Assembly (NCBI GenBank): GCA_027596075.1
Contig: JADGJC010000273.1
Span: 1 to 55,998 of the forward strand
Direction of reading: 5' to 3'
Source: Rhizophlyctis rosea
Lineage: Eukaryota > Chytridiomycota > Chytridiomycetes > Rhizophlyctidales > Rhizophlyctidaceae
DNA: 55,998 bases
The notes beneath the pieces are model-generated. The model was given only the letters and a program-made list of their open reading frames with translations. It made no database searches and was not told the DNA's origin. A program made the translations under genes and the position numbers. This document shows, piece after piece, positions 10,731 through 24,300 of the stretch (its first letter is position 1; every line of letters starts with the position of its first letter).

Positions 10731-13700
10731 TAGTTCAAACTGACTTGAGACGGTCTTTTTTCCACCCAAGCAAGACGCCGCCCGTGGATATGATCCAAAA
10801 GCTACATTCATCACCACCACACGCACACCATTTCTGCCGGCGTGATCAATTGGTGGCCGTCATACTTGACGATAACACTTGGGACATGATGGATGTGATG
10901 TATTCAACGGCTATTCTTTTTGAGATATGGAGGCATTACGAAGGCATGTTCGCTCGACATTTGCACTTCCGGAGGTATCTTTGGGTGTAAAGGAGAAGTT
11001 TGCATCGACGCAAATCGCCACGCGGACGCTGGATGTGCTGTTGCGTTGAGCAAATCATCAGCTTTGTGGAGCATTTGATGTTTCATGATCAAAATCACCG
11101 TCAAATATTCGCCAAAGTGTCCCACGCTGATCCCTAAGTGTAAATCATTTGATCTCAGTGCAATTTAGTGCGTAGAAGTGCGGCACTACCTGTTCAGGTG
11201 GACCTTCAAGCATTTCATGCGCTTCATGTCGCTATGTCGCTGGAATCCCAGACGACCTACATCTCTTTTTTGCAACAAGACCGGTTTGCTGAATCCTCGG
11301 ACCAAGCATCGTCATGTCAGATGCTGGTCTGAATGACCGCATCATTTTGAACAGATGACGTCTCCAGGCCCTTTGTGGGGGGTGGCCATGCATAACTTCA
11401 GTACCCAAATTGAACACATTCGGCGACTGCTCATGCTTTTTTGTTCGGCGACAGAACGGAAGAGTGATGAGAGCGAAGTAGTTGCCACCGCCATCCGTAG
11501 CTTCCCTGTTCCGCACAAAAACACATGTAAAAGTATAATAGACGTGTCAGGCCGAATCGAAACCGGACCCAAAAAATGATGTCGTAGTCGACAATGTACG
11601 AAGCCAACAAAGTATGACCCTCGAAGTCTGAGGTGGGCAGTCATCTGATGGAACAGGGTTGGAGATGTTGAGCAAATCTGTGTGAGGACGATTAAGCGAA
11701 AAGTCGAAAGTGTTCCATGCACCACTGCTGCCGTTGACCATGACATCAAGCTCATAGTACTTTGAATGCATAGACGTACCATGGTCAACCACAACGAAGG
11801 GATGTGGCAAAGGCAATTGGCAATGACCGACAAGCATGTTTGATGCTCTGCTTCTTTAAATACCGGGCCGCTAGTGGTGTGATTCATTTTTTTGATTCTG
11901 AGAATGATAAGGAACAACCTAAATGCTCTGCTTGCCATCCTGAATGTAGGCCCTGATGTTGTCAATTTGCTCTGTTCGCCAACTCATTGAATTGTGCTTG
12001 CTTTCAGCATAACATTGCTTATGGAGCTGTTGGAAGGTGACTATTGATGGCGTGCATACACAAAAATGAAAGGAAGCCAAGCATGCAGCGGCGGACGCCG
12101 AGCTTGCAATGCGTAAGCTGTATTGTAAAAGCCACTTCTGGTGCCCGGTATGCCATTGTTTGACTAAATCTAAAGGCCAGACCGGGACGGAGGCAAAAAA
12201 AAAGCAAAGCTACCAAAGGACAGAAGCATCCCCTAGGACGTTTACAGACGATAGGGTACGACGTGTATGTCGGACATACATACAACGTTCACGATGCTGC
12301 TGAGGCGCATTCAATTCATTGCCTTTCCGAGAAGCAAAGGAACATAGCAAACATGAGGGTCTTGTGTTGGTCCTTCCGCTGATGGCTGCAAGCTTGGGCC
12401 AATGGTTATGACAAGGAAAAATTAATGAAATCAAGATAGCGAGGCATTCATCGGTACCATGACCTGGCCCGATGATATGTGGAAATTCGTGGTGATGGTA
12501 TGCGCAGAACCGAATTGATGGCATCGCGAGCAAGGCGCGACAATCATCCATCTAGCTGGTAGCAATGTGTGACAAAGGTTGCTTATCAAAAAAGGGGTGA
12601 GTTGGATGCCCCCGGCTATATCATGCAATCCGGTATGGATAGACTTGCGACTGGGGACAGTGCCAAAACATGCAAATGCACGATACATTGTGTGAATTGC
12701 GGGTATTCAGGTCAGCAACAGAAGGTAAAGGTGTTTATGTCCATGAGCGGTAAAACATATTTAGAAAGGTCAATCGCCCGTGAGCATTTTTTGAAAGGGA
12801 GTCATCGCAAGGGTTGAGTGACATTTCTATGGCACCATTTTGCACACCATGATGTTATTGATGATTACGGCGCACTGAACGTTTGCGCCCTGGATGAGTC
12901 TTGGGGCCTAGCTTGTGGTTACTTTTTTTCTATCCTCGCTGGATCTGTCTGTCGTAGAGCTGCGATTTTGAGTAAATATGTCGCTGGGCGGATAGAGGAC
13001 TATTTGAAACAGTACAGATTCGGAGGGTCTTTAAGAACTTTCTCGCCGTGCTTTTTCAAGCTGCTGCACTGTGCTTTTCGCCTTCAACAGAAACACTCAA
13101 AAAAAGAAAGGCAAGACCGTCAGCATGAAGAGCTTCCCTGACCTTCCCCGTTGTAGCGCCTCCCGTATCAGCAAATCAGCGGTGCACGCGGAAACTGATC
13201 TCATACTTCTCATGCCAACAAATGTTTTCAAAAGACGCCTCATAGCCGTTTGAAAGAGAAGACCCCTCAGCCAGTTTCGCGAAAAACGGAGGGGGCTTTC
13301 TCTTGAGCTAGTAAACCCAACAACTGCTTGGCAGCTGTGGATTTCTTGTTGCTTCAGGGGATTTGCCTTGTTTTTAAGGGGAGAATGTTTGTGAGTCGTC
13401 ATTACGATGACGCAATTCATGACCCTGACCGTCCGTCAAACCTTTCGAAAACCTGTCTTGGTGATGCTTTCGTCCAGTCATATCCCGCTCCGTCATATCA
13501 CCATAAAACGGGCATCAGGACTTTGAGTGTACTCATATCCTCTCCCGAACGTTGCTTGTCACGCGGTTCTTACATGTCATCTTGATTATGTGCTTCATAT
13601 GATGCGGTTTTGGCGCAAGATGCTGTCGTTGGAGGCGATCGAAGATGACCGGTCCAAAAGGAATAGAAAACTACAGTGATTGGTCTGCAAAGCTTATGGC

Positions 13701-16700
13701 TGCTTGATGCCGCTTCTTGTTTCAGCACTCTTTCAAGGGAGTCCGCGGTTGTTCGATGGTTGTGCAAGCCCGTTGCACCAAGGAGCTGGGGTCACCTTGA
13801 ACCGTCGATATGCCCAAAAGGCTACGGCATATTTGCTGAGACTTGTCCTAATCCGCAAAACTATAAGTTCTTAGCACAACACTGCCTCTGCAAACGAGAG
13901 ATCATGCATGGACCCCGATGCCATGCAAAAGATAGATGGTGGGATGATATAGGGGCAATGACCAACGCACAGGTTGCAATGGGTAGATGATGTTGCGGAG
14001 GGACACCATAACTGTTCTGCCAAGTGTGGCGTCGATGATACACTTGAGGGGACACCAATCGGACCGCCGCTCATGAAAGGAAAATATTGAGTGTCAGCGG
14101 TAAAGCCGATGGATGTCGTCTAAGCAAGTAATGGTGGGGCATGATAAGCGTTTTAGCCATACATACCACGATCTGCAGGAGCGGGTCCATCATTATTTTT
14201 GCGGTACAAAGAACGTTTCCGGGTGAACACGTGGATTTTGTGTGCCGATCGTATGCGTAGATATGTATTGACGGAATTGCATGGAGAGAACATTGTGCAG
14301 GAATTCAACCGGGCAAAAAATACTTTGTGTCAGTGACTGGCCAGTCCAAAGCCGGGCATCTTCAATACCGCTTGCCTCCAGAAGAGCCAGGGGCACATAT
14401 GGGTACCATTTCAACAGAGTGAAACAGTTCCGATTTGCAGTTTGCTCAAACTTGGGAATGCCACATCAGCTGTCAGGTGCCGCTCCCTATATGATGTTGA
14501 GAACCTCTTGGAACAAACAGGTGTTTGGTACGCGCGCGGATTGGTGCAGTCGAAAAAAATATGAGCAATGTGGAGCCATTGTAAAAACGCACGGTGGTTT
14601 GGCAACCTGAAGGCATGCGATTGGAGAATTTGATATATGGTCTTTTTGAAAATCAGAACAGGAGGTACTGGACAAATGTCTTGAGCATATTTTTTCAGGG
14701 TGTATCGCAAAAAGCACATTTGTTTACAAGAGGATGAAATGCCCTGGACCGGTGTGGTTGACACCGGGCTGGAGATGAGGAGGGTCATGGGCCCGACCCT
14801 TGAAGTGGAAGCGGACCAAGCTGTGAATCAGAAATGCTTTTCCTAACGAGCTGCTGTTTTGAAATGGAGTGATGGCAAGGTTTGGGCGAGGGTAAACCCA
14901 TACCGCATCATGTGTATGAGATGTGCTCGCCAACGGGCCCAAAGCAACACGCTACTTACCTCGAAGGGCACTGAGTTTGTGCGCTTCTTTGGATGAGAGG
15001 TCGTCGGGAAGTCTCGATTACTTTTTTCTTGTTTTTCGCTGTATCTGAGGTATGTGGTATGCACCACGCTTCGTGTAGTGGCTGGAAGAGAGTGTGAAAC
15101 CGCAATCGGCCAAATGCACACTCTGAGCTGAGAAAAGGAATGTTGGGAATGTTAGATGAAGAAACTGCCGAGGTCCAGCTCCCAGTGGGTGTGACGACAA
15201 AGTGCGCAAAAACTCTAAACCCCCAGAATTGCGAAGCATGGGAGATGGATTACAGCATGTCAGATCCCATCCTCATTGACGCTGGCTGGTCTTGATCTAC
15301 TATCGAAGTTTGTGGACGGTAGGATTGTTGCTATGAGATGTCAGCTTACTTCCCACTAGACCACAAATTCATTCAACCCGTGATTGTCATGAGACAAACC
15401 ACAGTCATCAGAGGACAAACCGTCATTGCCGCACCAGAAGCCATGTGCGCGGCAACGTTCCTGTTTCGCTTGGAGCCTGAGGAGCTTAGCCTTTGTTGTT
15501 ATTTTTGAAATTCAGAACACTCAGTACACCTGTCATAAACCTCCCAGCGGGAATGCAAATCATTGCACCGTACGGACTTGAAGTGAATCACGACCTCGTT
15601 CAATTGATGAGCGGCCGCTTGAAATAGAGGGTTGTAGGCGGACAGTTCTTTTTTGATCTCCTGCGCCATGCACTTGCTCTTATCCGTACTACATCCAAAA
15701 CAAGCATGTCACAGCACGGACAACAATCACCGGAATGGCGAACCTTCAAGAAATCAGCAAGTTTTGGGCTAAATCAAACCCTTATCTCTTTCGAACGCTG
15801 CAAACGTCGTATTTCCTCTTCCGAAAGATAACGACCTTATGCTAGTTGTGGACAAGAAGAGATCCACAGCTAGAAGGTTGGTCAATTGTTTAGAACCCCT
15901 TGAATAACAATGGGTGTTCCTCACGTAAGGCTTTTGCCCCAACAATGCTCGAAGTGATGTTCAGAGACGAAGCTAGAAGAGGTTGTGCCTTCGTTGGCCG
16001 AACTCAAATTGCTCAACGCCGGCCTATCGCCGCACATTGAGGCTCGTCGCACGGCAGTAGTGTAATCTCACTCAAGCGGGTGGCCCCTCATTTTTGTACA
16101 AGCTACAGTACACTTTCTGCAGATGATGCTTTGGCCTTGAAATGCGACGCCTTTACTCCGAAAATCAGTGGATGTGGAGTGTCGATGTAAATGAAGGATA
16201 TTCGGATGTTAATTTACGCTTGAGATAGAATCGCCGTGACTATCATTATCTTTTTTCGATTCCGTCAAGCCCTTGCTGTGCACCTGTCCCCTAACATAAT
16301 ATCCACGCAAAAAAAGCCGGATCACATGATGACTATGTGTGATGGCCGCAGTTGACCTCAGCGGGATTGCGGCCCGTGAGGGAGCAGTAAAGATGTTTCA
16401 CAAGATCAATATCCAGACTGATTACTCACCCATGTGGCAGTCTTTGTTGTCGTCTTTGTCATTTAAATTTTCCGGACTTCCCGTGAACAAAAAACGATGC
16501 CGCTTGGATTCAAAGACGATGCTCGGAGTATGTAAATTGCAGTAATGTCTTTCACCGAGCCTACCTTTGTTGTGGTGTCCCTAATCAATGCTAGCGCGAC
16601 ATTCGTTGGTATCTGTGCACTGTTTGCGAAAGAACAATCTCTGGTACCCTCCCGAAACGTGGGGACAATTTGGGATGACAAATTTCCTCAATTGCCCCTA

Positions 16701-19700
16701 GCAGCTGTGACCTCCACTCACACGGTCAGTACAGCTGGTAGGAGTGACGGTTGCGTCATCTCACAAACCAGCGCAACTAGTAGGCGGTCTCCATCTGACC
16801 CGTTTTTTGTGATGCAGTGTATCGACATGCACTAATCACTTTCATCGCACCGAAGGGTCATCTTCACAGTTTCCGTTCAGGCAGAACGGATGTGAATTAC
16901 TCCCGGCCATTGGAGTCGTCCATTGTGTTGTTTTTTTTCGCCAGCGTGCAACCCATGCTTTACTAAAAAAAATGTTGCAACATCACATATATCTTTCAAA
17001 ATCAGGCACGCTGCGTATACACCAGTCCAGCGTAGCCTCGTGCAGTTCGCGAAAGTGCGCATCACATTTTTTGGATTATTCCACTGGTGCCAATGACCTG
17101 GAGCAAAGGCAGGCGGGTGGCTATGCACAACAAAAACCAATTCAAATGTTTCCGCTGTATCATCGCGGTTGAAGGCACTCGACCTAGTTTCTAAAGGTGG
17201 ACGCATTGAACTTGAGTTGCTGCTCGAAGACGAAATGATTCGGCCTTAACTTAGTCCGAATGAAGCCTTTGGTTTAGCATGTACCCAATGAGGTCGACTG
17301 ACAACGCTCATGCATACCTGGAAGGAAACCCCAAGCCAGCGGTCGGGCCTCAAAGCTGATGCATAGTTGCGGGAGGCACAGTTATTGAGTAGTAGGTTAA
17401 AAATCAGTTGCTGAGGGTGTCGATGACGGGACAGGCGGGCAAGGTGATGAAAGTGTGCCTGTTGCCAAGTTCGAAGATGGATGGTGCTTTTGATTGTCCG
17501 AATGTGCTATGATGCAGATGGCGGAGACCCGTAGCGGTGCGGCCAGCATGGGGTGGTAATTCAATCTTGTGGTAAAGATGATCCTGAAACGGTTAGGAGG
17601 GTCAATCAACCCCTGACGGGTGCGTACATCTCAAGTGGGGTCTTGACGACTTGCGGAGGCTGAAGAACCCAAAAGAAAAACACATGACAGATGTGTCAGG
17701 TACCAAGACGTTGTTCGAAATGACACTTGGACATCAGGGCTTAGTGGTATGCAAGGGCAAGCATCATGGGCTTCGATCAAATGGCGTGCAGCATGGTATT
17801 GGAGTGAAAAAAATGAGCAGTTACTTAGAGGGGCCAGAAGGAGCCTCAGCCTCACAAAGTTGTGTATGCAACGACCTGTAACAACCTGGTAAACATGACT
17901 TCGTCAATGAATCAGAGCAACGTTGACACAATTAAGCGTTTGCGATGGAGTCGGAAGTGTTGATGATCATCTCCCGTGGGCCTGCACCCTGCGTTCTAAA
18001 CATTTCAGAAACAGGCAAGGGGAAAAAAAGATATGCTCTCGGGGAAGAATTAGCGCCCTATGACAGCCGTTGTGTGGGACGGACTTGGCGTGCGTTCTTG
18101 CCATGTTTGTGAACATGAAATGCACCTTCAATGACTGGGAAGCTGCTTTCTAGATGGCGGGTTCATAGTCACCACATTACGAGATCAGTAATTTGAAACA
18201 TATCCGTGACCACCGCTGCTCGTTGCGAAATAGTGTAATGTGAGTGTGTATCCGGAAATATTCACCTTTGTAATCTGTTGGTTCATATTTTATTGAGTGC
18301 TCACTTTCTCACAGAGTTGGCTTCTTGCAATGACTGGTTCTGCGATTCCAATTCAATCAAGAAAAGTGGAGAGAATCATGTCGAGTGAAAACTTTTGATA
18401 GGAATATTAGGAATAGATGCGAAAGCAGTATGGGACGGAATCTCTAAGACGATGAAAGAGGTGGGGGGACTATTCTACTTCTGACCGACAGTTGGAGGGT
18501 TCGAACGTGCAGCATATTTCAAAAAGTTGTAGCAAATGCAGAGGCAAAAACATTCAGATGAGGACATTGAATCTGTCCAGAGGAGCATGTTGTCTGTACT
18601 TTCTTTGTTCCATAGAAAGTTTGCCGATTAGCAGACAGGACCGATACAGTGGCAGACAGGAAGGGTCATTTGAAAGATCAAGTAGAACAGGCTTTGAGTA
18701 GCGACCAAGTCATTTCGGGGTTGATGGGATGCATGATAAATGACCCCCACTTCACCACTCATGAGTCATCAACCCAAAATGGTCAAACCTGTCCCGTCCA
18801 GAGCCCACAGTGGCGCAGCCGCTCGGCCGTTCTTATCTCCGCGTCTTGTGTCACGCCCGTCCAATATCTCCGGTCTGGCCTGGCCTGCTTGTGGCGCAGA
18901 TCGCTCACACCCAAGTGGCTTAGCGACGCGTTGATAGATAAGCACTCACACCACCCAATAGAACACATATCTCAGAATGTTGCCCCTGTCAGTTGCATAT
19001 AATCCACCCATACGGATCATGCGGACATATTGACATGCATTGAGATGGACGTAAGAATTTATGCTTTTCCACGAAGGGGGGAGGAGGTGCATGGTTATCG
19101 GGTTGGACATGTGAGAAAGGGAAGTTGTGTGTTGGTGTTTGGGTGGTGGGGATGACAGTGGTGAGTTGGCAGTGGGAAGGAAAGTGTGAGAATAGTCGCC
19201 GTGGAACAATACTCTGGTAGCTATCTGTTGTGGAACTCGAGTGGCTGTCGGAATACCTGTTTCGCGCTTGAGACATTATTGGCTACACTTGCGGGCTCCG
19301 ATGGGTGTGTCCGTCACTCTATTGACGGGAAACAACGGAGATGAACCTTCGTTGATCGGTAAGCCCGCCTTGTCTATACTGTCTCTGGGTATACATTCGG
19401 AGACCATGTGACTGTTACCCTGGGAAAGTCTCACCCTCCGAAGGACCTGTTAAGCGGGTGACATGAGACAGACTTTCGGAGACAAGAGACAGCCTTCGAT
19501 CTGCAGCCATTCGGAAATGCTTCAATTGCAGATGGTGAAGATAGACTCCACGTTCTTGCCTTTGCATGTGGGTGTCATTGGGTGATGGATTTGATGTGCA
19601 TTCCATGGTCGATCCCCATTTCCGTGGACCTCCTGCCTCCATAGCAAATGGCTTCCCCCCCATGCCCAGAACATGGGTAAACACCATCATGCCCATTATG

Positions 19701-19920
19701 CTAGCAGAGTAATCAGTACCCACATAGGTGGTACAGCTGCGCAGCACAATACCCTAATCTCCAAGCCTTCCGACCCCATGCCTCCTGTCCCGCCTTCTCA
19801 GACGCGTCCCCACTACGCGTCGTCTCCCCAGCCTGCACCCCCCATCTCCGAAACACAAACAACAAAGGATTAGACTAACGATCAATTGCCATCAATTCAC
19901 CCTTCATCACATCAGCACAA
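10731..19920. other. Gene-poor region, no supported gene
   Basis: More than 9 kb without a convincing coding region. The longest ORF (minus strand, 11342-11965, 207 codons) is low in domain content and overlaps a different-frame ORF (11547-11837) that looks as protein-like as it does, which is typical of decayed sequence. I found no rRNA, convincing tRNA, or ordered repeat. It may hold decayed transposon or gene-family relics, but I cannot name them. Confidence 0.45.
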
Positions 19921-19923
19921 ACT

Positions 19924-19930
19924 TATAAAT
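19924..19930 (+). promoter_or_regulatory. TATA box of DUR3
   Basis: TATAAAT followed by a C-rich run, about 155 bases upstream of the DUR3 start codon at 20086. The spacing fits a short leader. No GATA-factor sites were evident close by. Confidence 0.5.
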
Positions 19931-20085
19931 ACCCCCCACCACACCGACTTTCCCCCATTCTTACTCCCAGCTCGTGTAGACCCCATCAGTGCCTCTGTGC
20001 CCTCCTAGTATAACCCCTCAACCCACCCGGGCGCCGGTCACCCCCCTCCCCCTCTCCCATAAAACCAAAAAAACACGCTTTCACG

Positions 20086-22534
20086 ATGGCCATCCTCCCC
20101 CAGGCAACAGGCTGGGCCGTCGTCCTCGGTTTCGGTGTTTTCTTCTCGATCATCATGAGTATTATCTCTTACTTGCTCAAACGGTATCTTGGGGAAGAAC
20201 AAGATTCCGAGATGTTTGCGACGGCGGGTAGGAGTGTTAAGACGGGTCTTGTGGCGAGTGCGATTGTGAGTGCGTGGACTTGGGCTGCGACGTTGTTGCA
20301 GAGTTCTAGTGTTGCTTATAAGTGAGTATTGGGTGTTGTGGGGGGTGCATTGGTTGGTGTGGGGCGGTGGGGAGGCCAGCGGAGCTGGCATTTGTGTGCG
20401 CGAAGCGTACAGCAGTGTAGCCAGCGAAGCTGGCTTGTAATGCCCGAAGCGCATAGCATGGCGCGGAGCGCCATTGTGGCCAGCGAAGCTGGCTTAGTGG
20501 GCGCGAAGCGCCTGGAGTCGAGCCATCCGAAGGATGGCCAGCAATCTGCGAAGCAAATTAGTATGCGTGCGAAGCACGCCATCAATATAACCAACAACAG
20601 CATCATACACCAACCATTCCACCATAACTAACCCCCCTACTCACAAAAGATACGGCGTCTCCGGCCCCTTCTGGTACGCCTCCGGCGCAACCGTCCAAGT
20701 CCTCCTCTTCGCCATCCTCGCCATCGAAGTCAAACGCAAAGCTCCCAACGCCCACACATTCCTCGAAATCATCAACGCTCGTTACGGAAAGGCGACTCAC
20801 ATTATCTTCTTGATTTTCGCTATTGTGTGTAACTTTGTCGTTACGGCTATGCTTTTGCTTGGCGGGAGTGCGGTCGTGACGGATTTGACGGGCGTGAATG
20901 TGTATGCGGCGTGTTTTTTGATTCCGTTGGGGGTTATTGCTTATGTTGTTTTTGGTGGTCTCAAGGTGGGTGTCGTTGTCGTGTGGAGTAATGGGTGATT
21001 TGGTGTTTGGAGGAGGTGGTGGTGGCAGTGGCGGGGGTGGTGGTGTCATTCATTCTCCTCCTTCTTCCATATGGAACCGAATACTAACTCCCAAAATCAC
21101 CCCCCGCAGGCAACCTTCCTAACAGACTACTCCCACACCGCCGTCCTGATGATCATTATCCTCACCTTCGGTTTCACCGTCTACGCCTCCAACGACCTTA
21201 TCGGCTCCCCCGGCAAAATGTTCGACCTCCTCCAATCCGCCGCCGCAGCGAAACCCGTGCCGGACAACCAAGACGGCGAATACCTCACCATGACGTCTAC
21301 CCAGGGTCTTATCTTCGGTATCATTAACTTGGTCGGCAACTTCGGTACCGTCTTCGTCGACCAAGGCTACTGGCAACGCGCTATTGCTGCCCGTCCATCC
21401 AGCACGGTCAAGGCCTACCTTGTCGGAGGTCTCGCCTGGTTCGCCATCCCCTTCTTCCTCGCCACAACCCTCGGTCTCGCCGCCGTCGCACTCATGGGCA
21501 ACCCCGCCATGCCGGAATTGACAGCAGCAGCCGTCGACGCCGGTCTTGTTGCACCTTCAGCTGCAGTAGCACTCCTCGGTTCCGGAGGTGGTGTAGCAAT
21601 CCTCATCCTAGTCTTCATGGCCGTCACCTCCGCCGCGTCTTCCGAACTCATTGCTGTTTCTTCGATTTGCACGTACGATATTTACCGGACGTACATCAAC
21701 CCGCACGCGAACAGCAAGCAAACCGTCCACATGTCTCACTACACCACTCTCGCCTTCGGAATCCTTATGGGCATCCTCGCAACGGTCCTCTCTAAAATCG
21801 GCATCAGCTTGGGATACCTCTACCTCCTCATGGGGGTCCTCATCTCCCCCGCCGTCGCACCCGTCGCGTTTACCTTGACCTGGAAAAAACAAACCGCCAC
21901 CGCAGCAATCTCCGGCGCTCTCGGTGGTTTCGCCGGCGGGTTGGCAGCATGGCTCATCACCACCAAGGCTCTCTTCGGCGAAATCAACATCACCACAACC
22001 GGCGAAAACTACCCCATGTTGGCAGGCAACCTCACATCCCTCCTCTTGTCAGCGATCATCTCCGTCATCGTAACGTACATTAAACCGGACAACTACGACT
22101 GGGAATCCATGCGTGCCATCGCGCAAGTCACAGCCGAAGGCGAAACAACCGACTCGACAGCAACCCTTTCCTCCGCAGCCGACAAATTCACCGACGACGA
22201 CCTCGACCCCGTCAAGCTCGACAAGGCCGCCTCCTTCGCGTACTACTACGCCGGCGCTCTTACCGTCATTCTTATCATCATCTGGCCCATCCCAATGTAC
22301 CTCTCCCACTATGTCTTCAGCAAGGGTTTCTTCTACGGATGGGTTATCTTCGGGCTCATCTGGGCTATCTGCTCCTCTCTTACTGTCATCGTGTTGCCGA
22401 TTTGGGAGAGCAGACACAGCTTTGCGGCTACGTTTAGGGGTATTAAGGGGGATTTGACGGGGAAGAGGGTTGTGGGGAAGGCGGAGGTTGTAGAGGTTTC
22501 GGCGGGGCATCATGAGGAGGTTGTGAAGGCGTGA
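20086..22534 (+). CDS. Urea/polyamine active transporter (DUR3, SSF family)
   Basis: Plasma-membrane symporter of the sodium:solute symporter superfamily; DUR3 proteins take up urea and, in fungi, polyamines. Three exons: 20086-20321, 20650-20965 and 21110-22534, joined in frame to 658 residues, the usual length for this family. Introns are GT-AG (20322-20649 and 20966-21109). Recognisable DUR3 stretches include [16 protein letters not shown] across the first splice site, [47 protein letters not shown] across the second splice site, and [15 protein letters not shown]. About 14-15 hydrophobic helices are visible, with a hydrophilic loop near residues 365-390. The start is the first ATG after the TATA box and gives a short outside N-terminus followed at once by helix 1. 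Intron 1 is unusually long and carries an array of mini-hairpins. Assignment to DUR3 is firm; ion coupling and substrate range are inferred from the family. Confidence 0.95.
20375..20579 (+). repeat. Array of ten C(GNA)G triloop mini-hairpins in DUR3 intron 1
   Basis: Ten short palindromes, each a 5-7 bp stem closed by C:G around a three-base GAA or GGA loop, fill the middle of the intron: 20375-20389, 20396-20410, 20419-20435, 20440-20454, 20458-20474, 20479-20493, 20500-20512, 20522-20538, 20543-20559 and 20565-20579. Stem sequences differ (GCCAGC, ATGGCGC, GGCGC, GCCATCC, GCGTGC) while the loop and closing pair stay fixed. Seven are perfect; one has a G:T pair and two have a single mismatch. 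GAA or GGA is on the coding strand in all ten. Confidence 0.9.
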
Positions 22535-23244
22535 GGGGGGGTTTGGGAAGGGGAAGGGATAGGGGGGAAGGGATGTTGAAGGGAAAGGGATATTTGTAGT
22601 GGGCTGGAGTTACCGAAAATAGTAGTTTGTTTTTTCCTTTTAGTTAATGCAATAGTTATTTGGTGTAATAAACGTAGATATGATATGATATGATGTTTTT
22701 TTCTTTTACTAGTATAGCAGCTACATAATACGAATAAGAATGTTTTAAACAGTTGAAACCTACACTATTGGTGCTTGCTGGTGAATGGATTGGCGTTCCA
22801 GAAGTCCAAAATATCCCATGCCTTGGAGCTTGCTGCGTCCTCTCTTTTCCTGTGCATCGGGCAAGGGTGTTGGACTGAAATTTCTTCAAATATCATGCCC
22901 ATCCTGATGAAGGAAACGCTTGCCATCGGAGGGAGCTGCCCACGCCCATCTCGTGGGATACAAGATTGGAAACGTTTGGTTGTCTTTTTTTGTTCTGTTC
23001 TCCTCGTTGTCAGGCATCAGCCATGCAAGCATATTGTTCCGATTCGGAAGTTGGACAAATCGAATAGTAGCCGGAACAAAAGCAGTAAAAGTAAAACCTT
23101 TGCGATTTTGCGAAATGTGGACTTTGTGGAACTTGGTGCTGTTGTCGTGGGTGTGTAGCGATCATACATGCAGGATGCTCAAGGTCAGCGGGAGATATTG
23201 AACAAGGGGCTACTTGGGGTTGCGTGTCAGAACTTCGTTTGTGG
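22535..23244. other. DUR3 3' flank, no gene
   Basis: Holds a candidate polyadenylation signal AATAAA at 22667-22672, about 130 bases past the stop, and a short GATAT microsatellite at about 22676-22694. The rest shows only short ORFs without recognisable domains. Confidence 0.5.
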
Positions 23245-23460
23245 TTACAAAGTACCTGAAGAGTTGCACGATTGAGGCGTGATGTGTTTGGATTGCTCGG
23301 GGTCGAGTTGCCCCACATCCGGTCCTTCGTGAACTCTGGCATGATTTTTTTTGAGGTTCGGGAATTGCCATACCTTTGCACATAACGGGCAACTCATTTG
23401 GATGTGCTGGTCATGCCGCTGCCCACACAACTTGTGTCTGTACAAGCACTGTTGACGAGA
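23245..23460 (-). pseudogene. Isolated C2H2 zinc-finger-like fragment
   Basis: The minus-strand frame contains CPLC, then 12 residues, then HARVH, which satisfies the C-x2-C-x12-H-x3-H spacing of a classical C2H2 finger, preceded by a weaker C/H-rich stretch. There is no ATG start in frame, no second clear finger and no good splice context, so this is either a gene relic or a chance match. Function cannot be claimed. Confidence 0.25.
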
Positions 23461-24189
23461 GTTGGCTCATGCGGGAGTGCTTCAGGTGTCCCCAGAGGAT
23501 ATATGAGTCTCAACGTCATTTTTTCTTTCGGCACTCATCTACCTCGTAACGCTGAAGTCATCCGAAACCACAACAGAAAAGGGACAAATGCTTGTGTTGA
23601 TTCAGCCACTCAATCTAAATCTAACATCGGAGGTCGAGACCCGTTTTCATCTTCATCATTCTAGGTATGACAATCATATGATGCACATTTTTTGATGACG
23701 TGTAAGAAGGGTATTGGCGTATGGTGGTCGGAAATGAAGCATCAGCTTGTAAACCGCATCGTTCAGCCGCAAAGAATTCGAGGGTGAACAATGGTGCTTT
23801 GCGATGCTCGACTTCCTTTGGTGTCGATTTCCCGTTGACGTGAACACCGTTCTGATCATTCAAGCACCCGGCATTGACATTGACACATTGCATTGCTCGG
23901 GGGTGACTGACAAAAAGTGATTTCTCTGAAAGAGCTAATTCACGCAACCTCACTTTGACCTCTTATGGTGTGAGTAGTGCGAAATCGGATGTTTTCGGCA
24001 CATGCGGGGAATGTTCTTTGACTGTGTATTCCTTACCAATGCCCACAAACTCGACCCAAAACGAAATCCCAAGACAGCCTGCAAGCCATATTGCAAGTGT
24101 GAACCGTTTTGCGAATCCACATTTACGTATCACGACTGCCGGGCTCCCAAATCCTCATTCCACTTGTTAACAGTGGGAGTAGTCGACGA

Positions 24190-24300
24190 GGTGGTCATGG
24201 CGAAGACAAAAAGCCGCAAATATTACAACATGGTCATCTTTCATTGTACGTGTTTATCCGTACTGCTCCGTGGTGAATCTTGGCATTGTTTGTTCTGCAT
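24190..24300 (+). repeat. Diverged repeat family, copy 1
   Basis: A block of the form GTGGTCATGGCGAAGACAAA...CATGGTCATCTTTCATTGTACG aligns with blocks near 25155 and 26457. The copies differ heavily and no intact ORF spans any of them. Confidence 0.4.

Noticed and set aside
11342..11965. 207-codon minus-strand ORF as a gene
   Set aside because: No domain or splice context; a competing frame on the same strand is equally open.
20375..20579. CRISPR-like array or bacterial REP elements
   Set aside because: There are no constant repeats with variable spacers; here the stems vary and only the loop and closing pair are constant, and the locus is a eukaryotic intron.
21415..22513. Minus-strand ORFs of 85-154 codons across DUR3
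   Set aside because: Shadows of the third DUR3 exon on the other strand.
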